Of a DNA stretch of 64,000 nt, positions 45,258 to 57,663 are shown piece by piece. Position 1 is the stretch's first letter; each line of letters starts with the position of its first letter. The DNA lies in NCBI RefSeq assembly GCF_037126465.1, contig NC_088203.1, forward strand, positions 55,341,581 to 55,405,580, read 5' to 3'. Origin of the DNA: Ornithodoros turicata. Lineage: Eukaryota; Arthropoda; Arachnida; Ixodida; Argasidae. The translations under genes were made by a program, and so were the position numbers. The notes under the pieces were generated by a model, which made no database searches, was not told where the DNA came from, and saw only the letters and a list, made by a program, of their open reading frames with translations.

Positions 45258-48200
45258 TCACTTTTGGTACATATTCACAAACTTGATTGCAGGAGCCCTC
45301 ATGCGGGTCGTTGTGGCTGAGAGGCACAATCTCTCCAACACACATATGGTGTTGAACGCATTTTTTGCATATGCAATGTTAAAAAGAAAGTATGCGGACA
45401 TAATCGCTGCTATTCCCTCCTCTGCGTTAATGACCCTAAACAGAATCTGCCGGTCAACGTGCAGGTGCATTTCGTTTGCGCTTAGCAGGTCTACTCCAGA
45501 ATATATTACACATGGTGTAACAGGGAGGTCCACCTGGAAGCAAAAGAAATATGTAATGTGTACAATTAGTGAATAAAATTGCGGAATGCCACAGGTCTCC
45601 ACCAGTGGCTGGACTGTGTACATCTTAAAAGTCTTATATTTTTACTAAAATGTCTTTGTAGGAGGTATACAGGGTGTTTCAGTTAAATCCCCGGGCTAAA
45701 TAATTTGCGAACGGGTGCACCAATCCACGAGCTTTCTTTTTTACAAGTATCTGTCCGATACCACGTACAAGCTGCATACCGTGTGTATGAGTGGGAGGCG
45801 CTCATTATTAAAATAAAAATGCAAATGAGTTTCGTAAAAAAGCGTAACTTCTAAAGCAGGGCGCTGTCGGCATTAAAATGGGTACTACCCCTTTTGGGAC
45901 CTTCAGTGGACACCTTTTAGAGAAAAATCTGCCACCGAAGCGGGTCATTTGTTGCAGTAATTAATTGGTTTCGGTTTACGTATTTTTTTTGCGGCTGGTC
46001 GCGGCGAAGCACAAAAGGGCGTATTTCATTGGTGTAATTCATTGGTGTAATTCATTGGTGTAATTCATTGGTGTAATTCATTGGTGTAAGGACGTAATTC
46101 ATTGATGGATAAGGGAGTGAAAGAGCGTCCTTTTGCGCTTCGCAGCCACAAGCCGCGACAAAAATACGTAAACCGAAACTAATTAATTACTGCAACAAAT
46201 GACCCGCTTCGGTGGCAGATTTTTCTCTAAAAGGTGTCCACTGAGGGTCCCAAAAGGGGTAGTACCCATTTTAATACCGACAGCGCCCTGCTTTAGGAGT
46301 TACGCTTTTTTACTTAACTCATTTGCATTTTTATCTTAATAATGAGCGCCTCCCACTAATCCACACGGTGTGCAGCTTGTAGGTGGTATCGGACAGATAC
46401 TTGTAAAAAAGAAAGCTCGTGGATTGGTGCACCCGTTCGCGAATTATTTAGCCCGGGGATTTAACTGAAACACCCGGTATAGTGTGGAAGCCACGTCTTG
46501 CACCTATAGATACCCACACCTGCTTTTAATCTCAGTTGATGTGTGCAGAAAAAAAAAGAATGTTGCAATGGGTTACTACACAGATTACTGCTTACGAGAT
46601 ACAAAAAGTAACATTTGGTAATAGAGTTTTGGGTTATGCATAATGATCTCTATTGGTCTATAAGCAGGTGCTGCCTATAATTTCGTGTAGCCAGAGAAAA
46701 GTCTGTTCATATTAACGGTATATATGAGACATTCTTATAAAGGATTGCAAGATGACATTCCAGGTGACAGCTGTGCCATACTCAAGAGAAAAATTTTAAA
46801 TCTGTTCTTGCACTGTTGTGCCACTGACATTCAAGGATTTAAACTGAGGTGGTGGAAGTGTGCATCAGGGAAATCTCAGATGATATGGAAGGGAGCTCAG
46901 TACAAGTCACATGCATAAAAACATTTAATAAGTCTAAGTTATCATGCTTGCACTGAAACCATTCACACATCCTGCTGAAGTAGCGTTCAATTTCAAGTAG
47001 AGGTTTTCTTGTAAAATGACAGATTTATGGCTCCACAAGCATTCAACAGTTGATAAATAAATGGCATATCACATGCAATCTTTTAAATAAATGGTATTGC
47101 AAAGCAGCAGCATTTCAGGAAGTTCATTACAAAACAAAGCGAGCCCTAACTGGCTAGTAAATCTGCCTTCCCTACCAATGCCAAGAGGCGTTCATGACAC
47201 TGGGAACTGGGGGGTACTCGTAGTATACTTTCTTTACAGTTCGGTCATTTTATACCAAATGTTCCAAGCATTCCAATGAAATGATCTCCGACTGTCTTGG
47301 GGGAAAAGTAGAAAGGGATGCAATTGATGACACTGCATTTCCCTCAGCTTTCTTTGCCATTTCATAAGCACTTATAGGCCTAGGTGAGATGGAAGTACTT
47401 ACATCTTCTTTCACAAAGAGTGTCTCACACGCCATGGGCTCTCTTACGTTTCTTGCAATGACTTCCAGGGCACAGGCAGCCAAGACATCTGAAAGATGTT
47501 TATTTTATTTTTTATTTGGTCTGGTCATACGCATGGAATAGCACTCCACTGTAAAAATGGCAATAGCTTTCTGAACAATAATGTGTGAACAATAAAATTT
47601 TATGCGATAGAACGAAGCAAAGGTGGTGTTTTTGGAGGAATATCATAAGCTAGTTAAGCACTGGATAGTCTTTGGAGGTTGCGACGACCCTCAAGGATAT
47701 CACTTTTCCCCAGTTTTAACCAATGGCAAGGTACTTTACGCCTAAAGGCACAACTTAAGATGGCTCAGCCAAGCTTCTGTGATGATGCATTGATTAACTT
47801 ATTAATTATCAACGATAGAAGACTGACCCAATGAGAACATTGTATCCCTTGGGGTCACTGGAAACATTGCCGTTTTCAGAACAAAAATGGAGGCTGTTAT
47901 AACGCGAAAAATGCCCTGGAAATAAAGTGCTCTGGTGGTCATTTTTCGTAGCTCAAGTACAGCTCCTGTTTTCATTTCCTGTGTATGCGGGGGTGGGAAA
48001 TAGCTGACGTAGCAATCTGTCCCCATGCAACCTGTCCTTCCTGTTTCCCGTTTCTTTTTTGTTACTTTGCATTAAACATATCCCCCCTCCCTGTTTTGTT
48101 TTCCCTCCCTCGCATACAGAGGAAAGGAAAACGAGAGCGCTTCTACTTGAGCGTTGAAAAACGACCACTAGATCGCCTTATTTCCAAACCCTTTCCTCGC

Positions 48201-51200
48201 GCTATAACTGTCTAGATTTTTGTTCTGAAAATGGCAATCCTACCAGTCACTCCAAGGGATTTGATGTTCTCATTGGGTCCATCTCCCATTCTTGATAATT
48301 AAAAAGTTCATTAACAAAAGTTAATTAATGCATCAACACAGAAGCCTGCCTGTGCCCTCTTAAGGTGGGCATTTAGTCGTAGAGCACATCGCCATTGGTT
48401 AAAACTCAGAAAGAGGTCTTTTTCTATTTTTTAAAATTACTTCTACAGTTACGGCGGACACTCTGTATTTATATATATCTAGTAATTTCCTCCAGGGTGA
48501 TGTTCTTCTCAGTTGGCTGCATTTGTGGTAATTACGGGAAGCCGATGTGCCATAACCTCCGGCCATACAAACAAACGCTGGATGAAGTTACTAAAATTGA
48601 GATCATGTGATCTGCATCCCGAGTGAATCTGGCGATATGTATTAGAGGCATAAGCCGAATATCATGTGCTTATTTCTACTTTTACCTCCCAGCAATAATA
48701 AAGCACACAGCAGTGTTGTCGCATTTCTCTCACAGAGGATATGCAGAGTATCAAAACTGCCAATACCGGAACACAAAGAGCAATGCTGTAGTTGAGCAAT
48801 GCAAACTGAAATCAGGGTAACAAAGCAGGGCAACAATCAGGGGTGGGACAACGAACATCTTGCTACCAAAAGCACATTTAAACTGGTTTGACTGCAGCTC
48901 ATCTCCCTAGTTAAAGGTAGCATAACAGGGTGCTGTTCAATTTTGAGTTCGTGCTCCACACGCTTACAGATTCAGAAACCTCATAACAGGTATATTGAAA
49001 GATAGGAATATGCTACGATCCAGTACAGCATATGTGTCCACATCAGCTGCAGAGGTGAATGAATGGAGGTTTTCTATCCATCAATGGCTCATCACATCAC
49101 AGAGCATGTCATAGGCGGATGCTGGCACTCTATTCAAAACACTGACTTGGAAGCTTATCCTTCATTTTTAATATCAGGTAAGGAAAGAAGCCAGAAACAG
49201 CGGGCAAACATAGTAAATTTGGAGGAAAAACACATCCATGGCACAGCAGTAAACAATGAAAAGTAAAAAAATAGAAAGAAAAACTGTGCTCACGTTTTTC
49301 GCGAGTGTCCCCTGCAACGAGGTATGGTACTTCTTGTATCCTCTGGAGGACTCCACTGCTACACTTTACTGTGCGTGCCTTAGCAAGATCAATGACCTTT
49401 TGGATGCCACATGTTGTTTCTTGTAAAGGGTTTTTGCCACACATTCTCTTGTACTCCTGGCAGAACTGGGAAGCAGCAAAAATGAACAGTGAAACAAAAG
49501 TATTAAAATGCACTAATATACTGTTCCTGCATTACATGACATAGTACTATATTGTCTTTAATTGTAAGTACCCTTGCACAATCCAGCAAGTATGGGTACT
49601 TTTCTTTCACAGTTGCAATTGAACACACTGCCAGTGTTGCTGCTCGCAGGCTGTAAGTGGCGTCCATTCGTTCCTTTATTTGTGTCTCGTCAGGGTCTGG
49701 ATTTTTTGCTTCCCTGATCAGCCATTGCTCATGGGCTGTGATGCTGGCCTCATCCTCCCCGCTAGGTGCGCAGGCATCAGTGTGCTGTGAAGAAGTTTTT
49801 TTTTTACAAGCTTTTGATAGCACAGCTACAAAAACTCAATCTAAAAGCTAGAGCAGAGGTAGGTCCATGTCCTGAATGCATATGGTTACCCGATACTCCA
49901 AAACAGAAACAACAATAATTTGTATGCATACGAATTAAAACTAGTGTTCATCTTGAGCCCTCTATTCTTTATTTGAAGAACAAAAGATATTCGCTATGTT
50001 GACTATCATGTATCCTAATGAAAAACAAACATTCCTCAACATGCTGACACGTCAGCGGCTATATAGATGGGTGCCTATGGTCTTATAAACAACGTGGTTT
50101 CTTTTACCGTGGCACATTTATGTGTAACAAATGCATGGAAACAGGAGCACAGGCGCCAAGTTAGCAGGTGGGTTATTCAGGCATGTGCACATTCCACTGA
50201 ACGCATCTGCAGCCTTCGCAACTAATTTGTTGAAGAAAAAAAAAAACTGCTGAAGGCCTCTACCAAGAGAATGTGACAATCAGACACAGTAAGCCCTAAA
50301 AGTTGCTCTATCTCTTTTTGGTAAAAGATAAGCGAAAGGCACCTAACTAAAAACCAGATAAAATCAGGTAACTGCTTATTCAAATGCAGGAACGTACAGG
50401 TGTTCTCTTCAGTGTTTTTCTTTGAAGCTCTTCCACAGAGGTGTCTTTCTCATTGCTTGCCCTCTTTCTTGATTGAGCGAATTGCTCCCTGGCCTCATTG
50501 ACTCTTCTATCCGATAATATTTTGCGCCGTTCGTTCTTGAATTTATTTCTCAAAGCCACAATCCACGAATCCTGCCAAGCAGAAAACAAGTGAGAATGTG
50601 TTTTAGCACAAAGGCCTACTCCTAAAATTAGCCTAAAGAACCCAATTCAGTCTTACGGTTTAACAATAGTACAAAATACTCCAATCTGACAACAGTTGAA
50701 TAGCATGCAATAGCACTGCAAATGCAGTGGCAGCAAGAAGGCAGACAAAAAAGAAGTGGACACTCTGACTGCATAGAAGAGGATTGTATTTTGTTGATAT
50801 GGATGTTGGGACGGAAATGGCACCCACACAAATAAGCAAGAACATGTAGGGAGAACAAACACAGCTGGAAACTATCAGCTCAATTTTTCTCACTATCAAC
50901 ACAGTAAATATAAAATCTGTGACACGCAAACAGAAAAAAAAAGGATAGCATCAGTACTGCTAGAGGGAATATCAGGTAACAAGAGATACATACCATATAG
51001 CAGGTGCGAAAATATTCTAGAAAATCTAGTTCATGTGGTAGCAATCTCAGCAATGGCGTCCTGTGACAGTGGTCCCTTACCCTAGCTGTGTTGAAGGCTT
51101 CAGATATTTTTTGGGGGGATGTTCGGTTCCTAAAAACCACTTGTACAGAACAGCATGTGCAGATTGGGAGTCATATGGGATTCCTGATGTGCAGGGTCAG

Positions 51201-54200
51201 CTGTTCCATCCAAAAATCTCAAGAAATATGTGAAGCCTTTCATACCACCAAGTTTGAGACAGGCTGTGTAAGCACGTCATACAGCATCATAAGCACATTC
51301 TAGAATACCTCCACACAGCATGTAGTATCTTTTTGCATCATGTCCACTTAAGCAGTGGTGTTATCTTGTTACCAAGACATAACTAAAAAGTTGTCTTTTC
51401 TGCAGAATTAATAAACAAGTTAATTAAAACGAAATAAATAGGTAAAATATGTTACAAAGCCTAATTGAACTACATTTACAAAATATCTAGGACAAATTGT
51501 CCGCCATTTCAGTTTGCCGAGACTGCAAAAACGGCATCTTGATAGCTATCGTAGATTTTTTTAGAAAAGAAGGAAAAAGATACATAGGTACACATAAAAA
51601 GAAAAATAAGATAAAGGATAAAATAATATTAAAAAGATCTGGAACAAGCAGCCACTGAAGTACTAAAAGTGTTCTCACTCTCTCTCTCTTTTTTCTTCTT
51701 CTTGTCGCTCCCACAAAATACAGTCGACCCCCGTTTACCCGGACTTCATTCATCCGGATCCCCCGATATCCGGACAAAAAGCATGGGAACGGATTTTCCT
51801 CCATGTATTTTGTTCTCGTTTATCCGGACTTCAGCTTCCGGACTCAGACAAGAATTCCAGGAAAGAAAGTCAAAAATTCTTGTAATCCAGCTTCAGTTAT
51901 CCGGACTACCGTGAGTAAGAGGAGACGCTGACCCCGCTTTGTCACCCTTTTTGTTGTGTTGGGGTTATTCCCGTCACACGTCAGCGACAAACATTCCTGC
52001 GAAGGGGAGACAACCGTGCACGATGACCCCCTTTTCTATTTGTGTGCGTTGGGTCACGTTGACCAGTCGAGTCATTTGGAAATATCTCGAGCAACTGTCC
52101 TGTTCTAGAGGGGAGAAAACTGAAACCCGAGGGATGTCGCCTGTTCGCCCGCCCTGTGCGAATCAGCTTCGCTAGCAAGGCAGTGATATGCAAGAGGAAG
52201 AAGGACAACCCCCACCTGAAGTTGCCAGACATTCAACAGTGGGCAAAGTCTGAACTTGGTCTCAACATTCCGAAGTCAACGGTGGCGGATATACTCAGCC
52301 GTTCGGACAAATGGCTTAGCGCAGACAAAGAAAACGTGAACTCCGTGGGAGACCGTTCTGGACGTGAATGAAATGTGAAGGAAGCCCTTCTAACATGGTT
52401 CGGAGATCTTCGTTCTCGTGGGGCACCGGTTAACGACACGATGCTGACTGAGAAAGCAAAGATTTTTTTTACTACGTTCACATTGATAAGGATGATGACA
52501 CGTGTGCAGCTATGACTGATCACGGTGTGATTGCTGCTGTGGCCTCCGATGATGTGCAGCAAGACGGTGCCAATGACGCCAGTGAGAAAGAAGGGCCCGT
52601 TGTGACCGTTGAACATACGAGATCGGCATTAAGGACTGCACTGACATTTTTCGAGAAGCGCAACAACGTGGCTCTAATCTATGCAATTAGCAAAAGTTTG
52701 CAGGAATTGAGTGTTTACACTACTGTGAAACAGCTGTGATTGACGAGCTTTCTGTGTTTTAATTAAACCTTGCTCTGTCGGACGCTTTTATTCGGTCGTT
52801 TCATTTATCCGGATGCCCCGGAATCCGGACGATTTCGCCGGGAACGGCACCGTCCGGATAAACGGGGGTCGACTGTATATTATTGTGTGTGGAGACCTTC
52901 AACACAGTTCTCAGCTTCGTGATTGCTATCTCATATTAACAATATTTACTAACATTAGCCTTTGAAACAACTGAAAATTGTGCTTGCAAAAATAAAAGAG
53001 TGAAACGTACTGAAAACACCCAAGCAGCACAATGTGCTTAAAGTCGAGTGCAATAGGGGTGGACGGTATATGTCTTATCACAGTTCTTTAGTTTCACGAG
53101 TCTGTTCAAGGCCTTCCACCTACCCGTCCACCCCTATTGCACTCTACTTTCAGTACAATGTGCTGCTTGGGCAGTAACTGAGCTACAGATAAAAGTTTGT
53201 AATCGGAAAAGCATATTGTGTTCAAGATACAGTTGCTGGTACTGTGTTGCACGAAGTGTAATGCATGCTCTGTTCTACAGCATGCTGATAGCTAAATATG
53301 TTGCTAGCATGCTGGCATATTATACGTTTAACCGAATTGCTATATCACATCTATGATAGGTATCTGAAAGAAGTTATTGCAGGGGAGTAAAATGTCCTGG
53401 CGAACTTGTACTGGATGTTTTAAAATTGTAATTCATGAGATTAATTAAAATAAAATTATGAACGTTTCAATTATAGATTTTTCTAGGATAGCAAGGACAT
53501 GAAGTTATTATCATAATCATTCGTGTGGAATCCGTCTGGTGGCGTGATCATCTGCAAGCATAAACTTTTATCGCCTCTAGCTGTTTGACTATTTCAAGCT
53601 CCCAAAAATATTGTTACAGGCAACGTATAACACCATAACATTTCCACATATTCTAATATCTCCACAAATGCGAACTCTGAAATTCTAGACATACCAGCAA
53701 GCACCCTAGAAATTTGAAGACTTACATAGCCTGTTCCAGTTGCATCAGCGAGGGACGGATATTGCAATAACAGAAAGTTGACAACCTTGAAGTAGAATTT
53801 CTTGGAAGGGTAGCTAGAGAAAGAAATATCGGGACTGTAGCTGTTTCCATAAACATGCAGTAACGGTGCCTTGCTTACATGGTGTAGTTGACCATAGACT
53901 GATATACAATATCAATAATTTTGCTGTGAACAGATGACTTCAGGGCTTCCCCATTTCTGATTGCTAAGTCCAACACGCCAAACTGTGGAAGGCAGTATGC
54001 GTTACCGTCGTCGTCTGCTGTAGTACCCCTATGGAGCCAAGTGAAAATGTGATTATACGAGTGGAAGGTTGGATTATGGTGTGTTTTCCCTTCCCTTTTT
54101 CCTTGTCCCTTCCATAAAAAAGAGAAGACTAATAAACATCTTTCTGGGCAACGTCAGTTGTGCTTTTGTTGATAATAGTGGACCCCACTAGCTATGGTGT

Positions 54201-57200
54201 TGAAAACAGCCCCAACATACCAGGGAGAATAATACCCCTGTCAGACAGACTAATTTAGTGTCATTTTCAGCGAGTGACAGTTGCACTTAGTGTCATTCGT
54301 GTGCTGTCACGCGACACATTTTAGTGACACTCGGCAGAAAGCGCACTAACGATTTGGTGAGTTCCCCAAACTCACCTCAATTCTTTTCGGTTCACAAAGT
54401 GTGTAGCCTCGATGGCAGGCTTTGCGGTACAGGTAAAAATATCAAGAAAAGCAAGGGGTCCCGACACCACAATATTTTTAAGCAATTGTTTAAACAGCAT
54501 GTTTATCTTATTTAAATACAGTGAGAGATAGTGCCAAAAAAACATTTCATTATTCTCATTAACAGCCTGTAACAACTTCGCGGTCTCGGCGATCCTTTGG
54601 CGGCCTCTTTTTTTTGTGTGTGTGTGTGGCCCATGTTTGAGGGAAATTTGTTTATTGTTGAAAGAAGATTAGCAGGAAGTGTTTCTAAATCGAAAAGAAA
54701 CATTCTGGGTAAGTACTGTGGCGAACACCTAAAAATTTTGCCGCCGTTTATTCTTATCTATCGTAATTGCCATCACTACATAAGTGACACTTAAGCCGTG
54801 TAGCAAGCACGTAGTGAAAGTGATATTCGTTGGTTGAAGTGCACTACACGAAAATGACACTAAATCATCCCGTGTGACAGGGATATAAGTGTGATACAAG
54901 GCGCTATAAGTTATCAGTGACTAACTGGGTGCATAACCTATATGAGCAGAATGACGATATTGCTTCTGCGTTGAACAGTAATATTGGCTAACTGTACTTA
55001 CTGCGAAGCATTACGAGAAAATACCTGTAAAGCACAGATAGGTACTTTATATCAAATTACTCTTTATTTTCACTGATTCTTGCAGAGCCCAGAGAAACAC
55101 AGGTATAAGGAGAGAAAGTTAAGGTTGCAAAACGTTTAGATGCAACTCATCTGACTATGCATAATGTAAAAACCCCGAGACTAGGGAACACGAAGGGACA
55201 GACACAACACGTGTTCCCTAGTCTCGGGGTTTTTACATTATGCATCATCTTCACCAGCTCGCTTGCTTCCTAGCCATTTTTTCATTGTCATCTGACTAGT
55301 TTGCCACAAGTAGTGAAGTGAAGAAAAAAATGTTGGCACACATACTGTTCGATGTAGAATGGGCAATTGATGCTTTCTGTGCCTTCCACAAGTGCCATTC
55401 CATTCTCTTGGTCTATTTGTAGTTGGCACTCTTCCTCCTAAATTAAGAATTACTGCAGTAAGACAGCACGAGCAACTTGCAAAGTTAAGCCTGTACATTA
55501 CAGGCACACAAATTATTCAACTGCAAGCACATTTTTTTCATCTGCCAGCCCAGAGAGGGTCTTGCAAATCATTCCTAAGCAATTTTGTTTTGCTTGTTGA
55601 GAGGAACATACTTCACTGGCTGATGAACTAGCCTCACATGAACCAGTCGTTGTCAAAGCTAATAAGTATGAGTCTTGCACTCAACTTTTACGGAAATGGG
55701 CCCAGAGAGGATTTACATGAAACACTTTTTTACAGAAGTCCTGAAATTGAATCTAAATCATGCCTGCAACTGAAATTTATCACAGTGATACAAACTTATT
55801 TATTTATTTAAATAATGTTTAGTACACACTTACTTTGTACAGTAACAAAATCCCTCTTTCAATGTGCATTTGTCAAATCCATTATCAAAATTCACTGAAA
55901 ACCTGGAAAGCCAACTTAGGCTGTCTGGAACGGTCTGAAAATCACCCCTTGCTCGAGAGAAATCATCCCTGTTATTTCATAATACCCACTCAGTTGGATG
56001 GTTTACTGTTTTTATAGCTCACTCATCTTAAGAAAATATACAGTCCAACAATTCATTAGCGAGGGTACTGGAAAACGAAGAACGTTATGAACTATTCATA
56101 AATACGTGACCGTACAAGCAATGTTGGAAGGCAGTGAATCCAACCATCTGAAATGGGGAGTTGTCACCATGAGAACTGTTAGCAGCTCTCCCACTGAAGG
56201 GCCTGCTTAAAGTTCGTAAAAATCAGATATTTCAGTACTGACATATAGCTTTTCCAGAAGTATCGGGAGGGATGTTGCGAGGGAGAACTGCAAAGGTTCC
56301 ACAGAGGACGTGATTTTACATATAGAATTTTGCTGCCCCCATCTGCTAGCAAACTAATTACCAGAACCTTTGTCACACGTTTCGTGTGCTCTGTGCCATA
56401 ATTGTAGGGTATGACTCAGAAGTGGCCCGTGGGCAACAGTATCTCAATGCCTTCTATCACCCATAAAGAGAGGTAATAGACTGATATGAGTTGCTCCATG
56501 GAAGAAGGATATTTGAAACCTTCTTCACAGGGTTAGCCAAAATGAACATCCATCAGATTTGAACAACGCCCCACATGTTATCAACACTAGAAGGGTGACA
56601 GTTTTGCCCCTTATAGGTCGATCTCGCAACGAATACAGCAATGCTTTGCATTAACTACTGTCTTTTGTTTTGCTCACGTAAAGTGAGGCACCCTGATAAA
56701 TTGTTGTCGTCACACAGAAGTGGTCACTTGTGAAAGTTGAAATGCAGAAACATGTGAATATTGTTCAACACATGTTTTTGCACTTTTAGCAGCATATTGC
56801 ATGTGTATTTTGGGTGTTCTTACAGCCTATAAGTCCATGATCTGTTCACAATTCATTGGATTCTCTCAACAAGCAAGGAATGATTTCTGAGATACCTTCG
56901 TTCGGCTTGCACATGATTAAATAAATGTGCTTGCGATAGAGTATGCAGTCTCCACACAGTCACTGTGACTACAAACAACGCACTGTCCTTGTCTTACAAC
57001 TTAAGCCCTGACAGACGACAAGCAGAGATGAGCTCTAGCATATATACTACGTAAACCTCTTTCTATAACAGAAGTGTCGTAATCAAATTCAGAACCCGAC
57101 CAACGCGTATCGATTCAAGAACATGAGTACTGCTATGACAGCTATGATCATCCAAAAAATGCAATGATCAAAGGTTTGTTGCAAGTATTTTTTACAATGG

Positions 57201-57663
57201 GTAGGACGAACAGGGGTAATATTTAGTGCCTGCATTACAAATCAAGCGTCATACCATTTCGTTGTCTTGCGTCCGTGGAGCTGAAACGACTGGCGTCTCA
57301 TTTGCACATGGCGTACAAGCTTCAGTCCTTGGCGTGTCCTTAATTATTCTTATGCGTGACATATGTCCGATTGTGTCAGTTTGTGAGAGTTCTGTGTATT
57401 CGCCAAAATCTTGGTCAAATATCTAGACCGAACAGAACACGTTAATGGACGCACAGGCGAACGCACAGTTACTTTCACTTAAGCGCCCTTGTTTTGCCAA
57501 GAAAACTTACCTGATATCTGTCCCTCTCCACGTTCACGTATGCGCCCAGAACACTGCACGAGGCAATAGCACTCTTAAGACCTATGAGACACGGCATGAA
57601 GAGCTGGCACTTTCGTCTTACTCCTGCCGGCAACACTTCCACCAGGCACGTAATGTCCGTCAT
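45258..57663 (-). CDS. Element B accessory gene: ten-exon SAMD3-like protein, 523 residues, intact
   Basis: Exons in reading order: 57511-57663, 57255-57422, 55346-55437, 53879-54028, 53726-53813, 50398-50571, 49572-49784, 49294-49465, 47403-47488, 45258-45533. All have GT-AG signals, every phase agrees, and the sum is 524 codons with the stop. It aligns exon by exon with the Element A gene: FDQDFGEYTEL (N-terminal ubiquitin-like domain), AYCLPQFGVLDLAI, YPSKKFYFKVVNFLLLQYPSL, DSWIVALRNKFKNERRK (basic), ERMDATYSLRAATL...VKEKYP. The last exon (VDLPVTPCVIYSG, IMSAYFLFNIAYAKNAF) has no counterpart in the Element A end, whose last exon differs. No catalytic motif or signal peptide is seen. Identity to Element A is low, so conservation of the plan is notable. 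A role in binding DNA or the transposase is inferred. Confidence 0.85.
45670..46477. mobile_element. Foldback MITE with CAGGGTGTTTCAG ends in the last intron
   Basis: Arms of about 350 bp (from 45670 and up to 46477) are near-identical inverted copies; the ends read CAGGGTGTTTCAGTTAAA and the same with one change. TA flanks both. The centre holds a tandem of five TTCATTGGTGTAA units (46025-46089). The CAGGGTGT start and TA target recall mariner-family elements. No gene. Confidence 0.85.
47489..49293. other. Intron with a second foldback (arms 47705-47995 and 48100-48415)
   Basis: The arms match inverted over about 300 bp, for example AGTTTTAACCAATGGC near 47715 with its complement near 48395, and ACCCAATGAGAACAT near 47828 with its complement near 48266, at perhaps 80 percent identity. 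No terminal motif or target duplication could be fixed. The rest of the intron is unremarkable. Confidence 0.7.
51721..52875 (+). mobile_element. Internally deleted Tigger/pogo-like element
   Basis: Ends CAGTCGACCCCCGTTTAC (51721) and GGATAAACGGGGGTCGACTG (52875) form terminal inverted repeats with TA on both sides. The interior has many CCGGA words near both ends. Coding remnants: a CENP-B/Psq-type helix-turn-helix piece (52156-52371: LKLPDIQQWAKSELGLNIPKSTV) and a C-terminal tail (52512-52739: DHGVIAAVASDD...ALRTALTFFEKR). The catalytic DDE region between them is missing. It lies in an intron of the Element B accessory gene. Confidence 0.88.
53017..53172. repeat. Near-perfect inverted repeat with 49-bp arms
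   Basis: CCCAAGCAGCACAATGTG...GTGCAATAGGGGTGGACGG (53019-53065) is inverted at 53124-53171 with a few mismatches; the spacer is about 58 bp. It sits in the same intron as the Tigger-like element. Confidence 0.75.
54235..54882. mobile_element. MITE of unknown family with CCCTGTCA ends
   Basis: The left end CCCTGTCAGACAGACTAATT and the right end, reading inward CCCTGTCACACGGGATGATT, both run on into a common TTAGTGTCATTTTC, giving 30-bp imperfect terminal repeats; extra AGTGTCA words lie near both ends. No open frame. The target duplication is not clear, so no superfamily is assigned. It lies in the intron between exons 3 and 4 of the accessory gene. Confidence 0.7.
55158..55244. repeat. Perfect palindrome: 35-bp arms, 17-base loop
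   Basis: TGCATAATGTAAAAACCCCG... (55158-55192) is exactly reverse-complemented at 55210-55244. It lies in an intron. Perfect identity suggests a recent event or an artefact of copying. Confidence 0.85.
55438..57254. other. Intron 2 of the Element B accessory gene
   Basis: 1.8 kb; no repeat or protein match recognised. Confidence 0.5.

Noticed and set aside
46025..46089. CRISPR-like array
   Set aside because: Five head-to-tail 13-bp units without spacers, inside the loop of a foldback: a simple tandem repeat.
50880..51300. A further exon of the Element B accessory gene
   Set aside because: The frame with SPQKISEAFNTARV looked tempting, but the ten exons already join in phase and align with Element A without it.
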